Positions 62,345 through 64,000 of a stretch of DNA of 64,000 bases are shown piece after piece. This DNA is from an uncultured Alphaproteobacteria bacterium (GTDB taxonomy: Bacteria; Pseudomonadota; Alphaproteobacteria; RF32; CAG-239). Within the stretch, counting starts at the first letter, position 1, and every line of letters begins with the position of its first letter. The notes beneath the pieces were generated by a model. That model was not told where the DNA came from, did not search any database, and worked only from the letters and a program-made list of their open reading frames with translations. The DNA is taken from the NCBI GenBank assembly GCA_944390885.1, contig CALXRP010000001.1, forward strand, positions 62,001-126,000. The letters are read 5' to 3'. Both the position numbers and the translations under genes were made by a program.

Positions 62345-62878
62345 TTACTTGAAATTTTTTAGTGTGCCTATTACGCGGTCAACAGTCAGGTCTACGGGTT
62401 CTTCTTTGGTTTCAACAACGATATCCGCTTCGGAATAGTAGGGATATTCTTCCTGAATGTATTTTTCCAGTTTGCTTTTCAGTTCGGTATCGTTGCCTCT
62501 TAAAAACGGGCGGTGTTTTCGTCCGGTTGTTCTTTTATATAGGACGTTGATATCTGCTTTGAGCCAGACGGTAACGGCGTTGGTCTTGGCGAGGGCTCTG
62601 GTCTGGGCAGCAACAAAAGAACCGCCGCCGGAAGCCAAAACGCAGGGCTGGCCTTGCAAAAGGCGCTTCATTACCCGTTCTTCTCCGGCGCGGTATTCTT
62701 TTTCGCCAAAGCATTTTAAAACGTCTAAAAGCGGAATACCGGCAGCTTTTTCGACTTCTTGGTCACCGTCGACAAAAGGCAGGTTTAATTTGCGGGCAAG
62801 ACGCTTGCCGACGCTGGTCTTTCCGCTTCCCATCAGCCCGACGAGCAATATTATTTTATCAATTTTGGTTATATCCAT
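62345..62878 (-). CDS. aroK: Shikimate kinase
   Basis: Phosphorylates shikimate in aromatic amino acid synthesis, 177 aa. The P-loop GLMGSGKTSVGKRLA, the shikimate site DGDQEVEKAAG with FGEKEYRAGE, and SGGGSF are clear, as is the adenine loop RPFLRG. Usually aroB follows aroK; here an EamA-like gene does. Note that aroK shows the pathway is at least partly kept. Confidence 0.95.
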   Translation of the reverse strand: MDITKIDKIILLVGLMGSGKTSVGKRLARKLNLPFVDGDQEVEKAAGIPLLDVLKCFGEKEYRAGEERVMKRLLQGQPCVLASGGGSFVAAQTRALAKTNAVTVWLKADINVLYKRTTGRKHRPFLRGNDTELKSKLEKYIQEEYPYYSEADIVVETKEEPVDLTVDRVIGTLKNFK

Positions 62879-62955
62879 TTTTTTAATTATTCTTTCAATT
62901 ATTTTTGATATAAACTAATCAGAGTTAAATGTTTATTTTATAAGGTTTATACATC

Positions 62956-63105
62956 ATGAGACAGAAAAAATCAAAAACAATCTTTTATGTTATCGGATTA
63001 ATTATTGTTTTGGCGGTGCTTTTTGTGCTTTCGCGTGAGGTTCCCATGCAGGTTGAACATGTTGAGCAGGTATTGCCGAATGATTTTGCTGCCGGCCAGG
63101 AGTGA
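62956..63105 (+). CDS. Small membrane protein before the Xer recombinase
   Basis: A 49-aa ORF with a membrane helix (IFYVIGLIIVLAVLFVL) and a short acidic tail. It ends 2 nt before the recombinase start, so they are probably cotranscribed. Such small proteins occur in this position in related alphaproteobacteria as far as I recall, but I cannot check. Function unknown. Confidence 0.55.
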   Translation: MRQKKSKTIFYVIGLIIVLAVLFVLSREVPMQVEHVEQVLPNDFAAGQE

Positions 63106-63107
63106 AA

Positions 63108-64000
63108 ATGATTTCTCCAAATCGGTTATCAGATGATTTTCTGGATATGATGCGCTCTGAAAAAGGGTGCTCGGAAAATACAGTTGTTTCATATGGTCAG
63201 GATTTGGAACAGTTTTTTAGTTGGTGTGGCAATAAACAAATTGAAATTTCCAAAGTCAGTCGGCAGGATCTGGCAGATTTTCTTCATGATATCAGTTGCA
63301 GGCATAAGTATGCCGCCAAGACGATTGCACGCAAAATTTCTACTTTGCGTGAATTTTTTAAATTTTTGTTTAGTGAAAAAGAAATTTCTGATAATCCGGC
63401 CGTGCGTTTGCGTTCGCCTAAGCTTGGAAAGCCGTTGCCCAAGTTTTTAACGGAAGAGGAGGTCAAGCTGTTAGCAGAAACGGCTTTTTCTCATCAAAAT
63501 CATAATATGCAGCGTATCGGTGTTATGATAGAATTGATGTATGTTTCCGGTTTGCGGGTTTCGGAATTGGTGGGGCTTCCGTTAACGGCGGTTAATTTTG
63601 ACCGAGAAATTGTTTTTGTCCGCGGTAAAGGTAGCAAAGAGCGGATTGTGCCGGTTTCTCGCAAAGTATTGGATGCATTGCATCAATATATTAAGTGTTT
63701 GCGTAAAGATTTTGTGCGTTCTCGGGGGCTGTCAAAGTGGCTTTTTCCGTCTTTGCGTTCTTTATCCGGACATTTGACACGGGATGCTTTTTTTAGGGAT
63801 TTGAAAGTGTTGGCTGCTGAAGCCGGAATTTCTCCGGCCAGGGTTTCTCCGCATGTTTTGCGCCACTCTTTTGCAACATCGCTTTTGAAGCATGATGCAG
63901 ATTTGCGTTCAGTTCAAAAGATGCTTGGACACGAGAGTATTGCTACGACAGAGATTTATACGCATATTCTTTCTGAAGATTTGATGAATAAGGTTTTGCA
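63108..64000 (+). CDS. Tyrosine recombinase XerC/XerD, cut by the window end
   Basis: The first 297 residues are seen with no stop codon. The N-terminal SAM-like domain (SENTVVSYGQDLEQFF) and the catalytic residues are present: SGLRVSEL (Arg), KGSKER (Lys), PHVLRHSFATSLL (HxxR), LGHESIATTEIYTHI (H and Tyr). Length and motif wording fit chromosome-dimer resolution by XerC or XerD; I do not separate the two. ATG 63108 lies in TGAAAATG, 2 nt after the small gene. Confidence 0.9.
   Translation, partial: MISPNRLSDDFLDMMRSEKGCSENTVVSYGQDLEQFFSWCGNKQIEISKVSRQDLADFLHDISCRHKYAAKTIARKISTLREFFKFLFSEKEISDNPAVRLRSPKLGKPLPKFLTEEEVKLLAETAFSHQNHNMQRIGVMIELMYVSGLRVSELVGLPLTAVNFDREIVFVRGKGSKERIVPVSRKVLDALHQYIKCLRKDFVRSRGLSKWLFPSLRSLSGHLTRDAFFRDLKVLAAEAGISPARVSPHVLRHSFATSLLKHDADLRSVQKMLGHESIATTEIYTHILSEDLMNKVL

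Noticed and set aside
1-64000. tRNA genes
   Set aside because: I looked for the GGTTCGA-type T-arm with an acceptor stem in all gaps and found none; this is a reading by eye, not a tRNAscan run.

Overview
The window looks like the replication-origin region of an alphaproteobacterial chromosome, moderately AT-rich and probably from an uncultured anaerobic or host-associated lineage. The taxonomic call rests on gene order: rsmG-parA-parB and mnmG-mnmE-rho on one side, coaE-dnaQ-secB-Tim44-like-mltA-smr on the other, plus tsaD facing a mitofilin-like/HemY pair and a short HprK. An RNA-rich, DnaA-box-rich intergenic region (33482-33955) between rho and coaE is best read as oriC. It also carries three TTAA-N7-TTAA sites of the CtrA type. 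ParB target sites (parS) lie at 22.8, 26.1, 27.4 (weak) and 27.6 kb.

Layout: 1-8.5 kb holds a periplasmic-binding-protein tail, SRP RNA (ffs), dnaX-ybaB-recR-pgpA, a TPR protein and a Lon-family protease. From 8.7 to 19.2 kb come tsf-rpsB with a structured leader, parE and a GNAT enzyme, cvpA-radA, mlaF-mlaE, and hprK-tsaE-nuclease. From 19.3 to 33.5 kb come thyX, a ferredoxin-thioredoxin-reductase-like protein, parB-parA-rsmG, a five-gene insertion (PHP hydrolase, divergent MurA-like enzyme, three tandem HD-domain paralogues), mnmG, a gene-free stretch with palindromes, mnmE, a HAD phosphatase and rho.

To the right of oriC are coaE-dnaQ, secB, Tim44-like, mltA and smr, then nth-tsaD, mitofilin/hemY, and an ADP-dependent sugar kinase that is unusual for this class. 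Next come a three-gene accessory operon that may encode host-directed proteins, rbfA-truB-rpsO-pnp, a tandem array of hairpin elements, small membrane proteins, rplY-pth-ychF, trmL, ampG, hslVU, hemW, an EamA-like transporter, aroK and a partial xerC/xerD.

Most genes are housekeeping (replication, segregation, translation, tRNA modification, proteolysis, envelope). The unusual material is at: the origin with CtrA-type sites and missing hem genes; the dnaX A-run with stops in both alternative frames; the MurA/PHP/HD insertion between mnmG and rsmG; the ADP-dependent kinase; and, most of all, a family of about 125-nt hairpin elements (44541-44665, 50827-51291) whose stems differ in sequence but stay paired, two of them inside an exact 227-bp tandem duplication. 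All calls come from reading the sequence; no database search was run.
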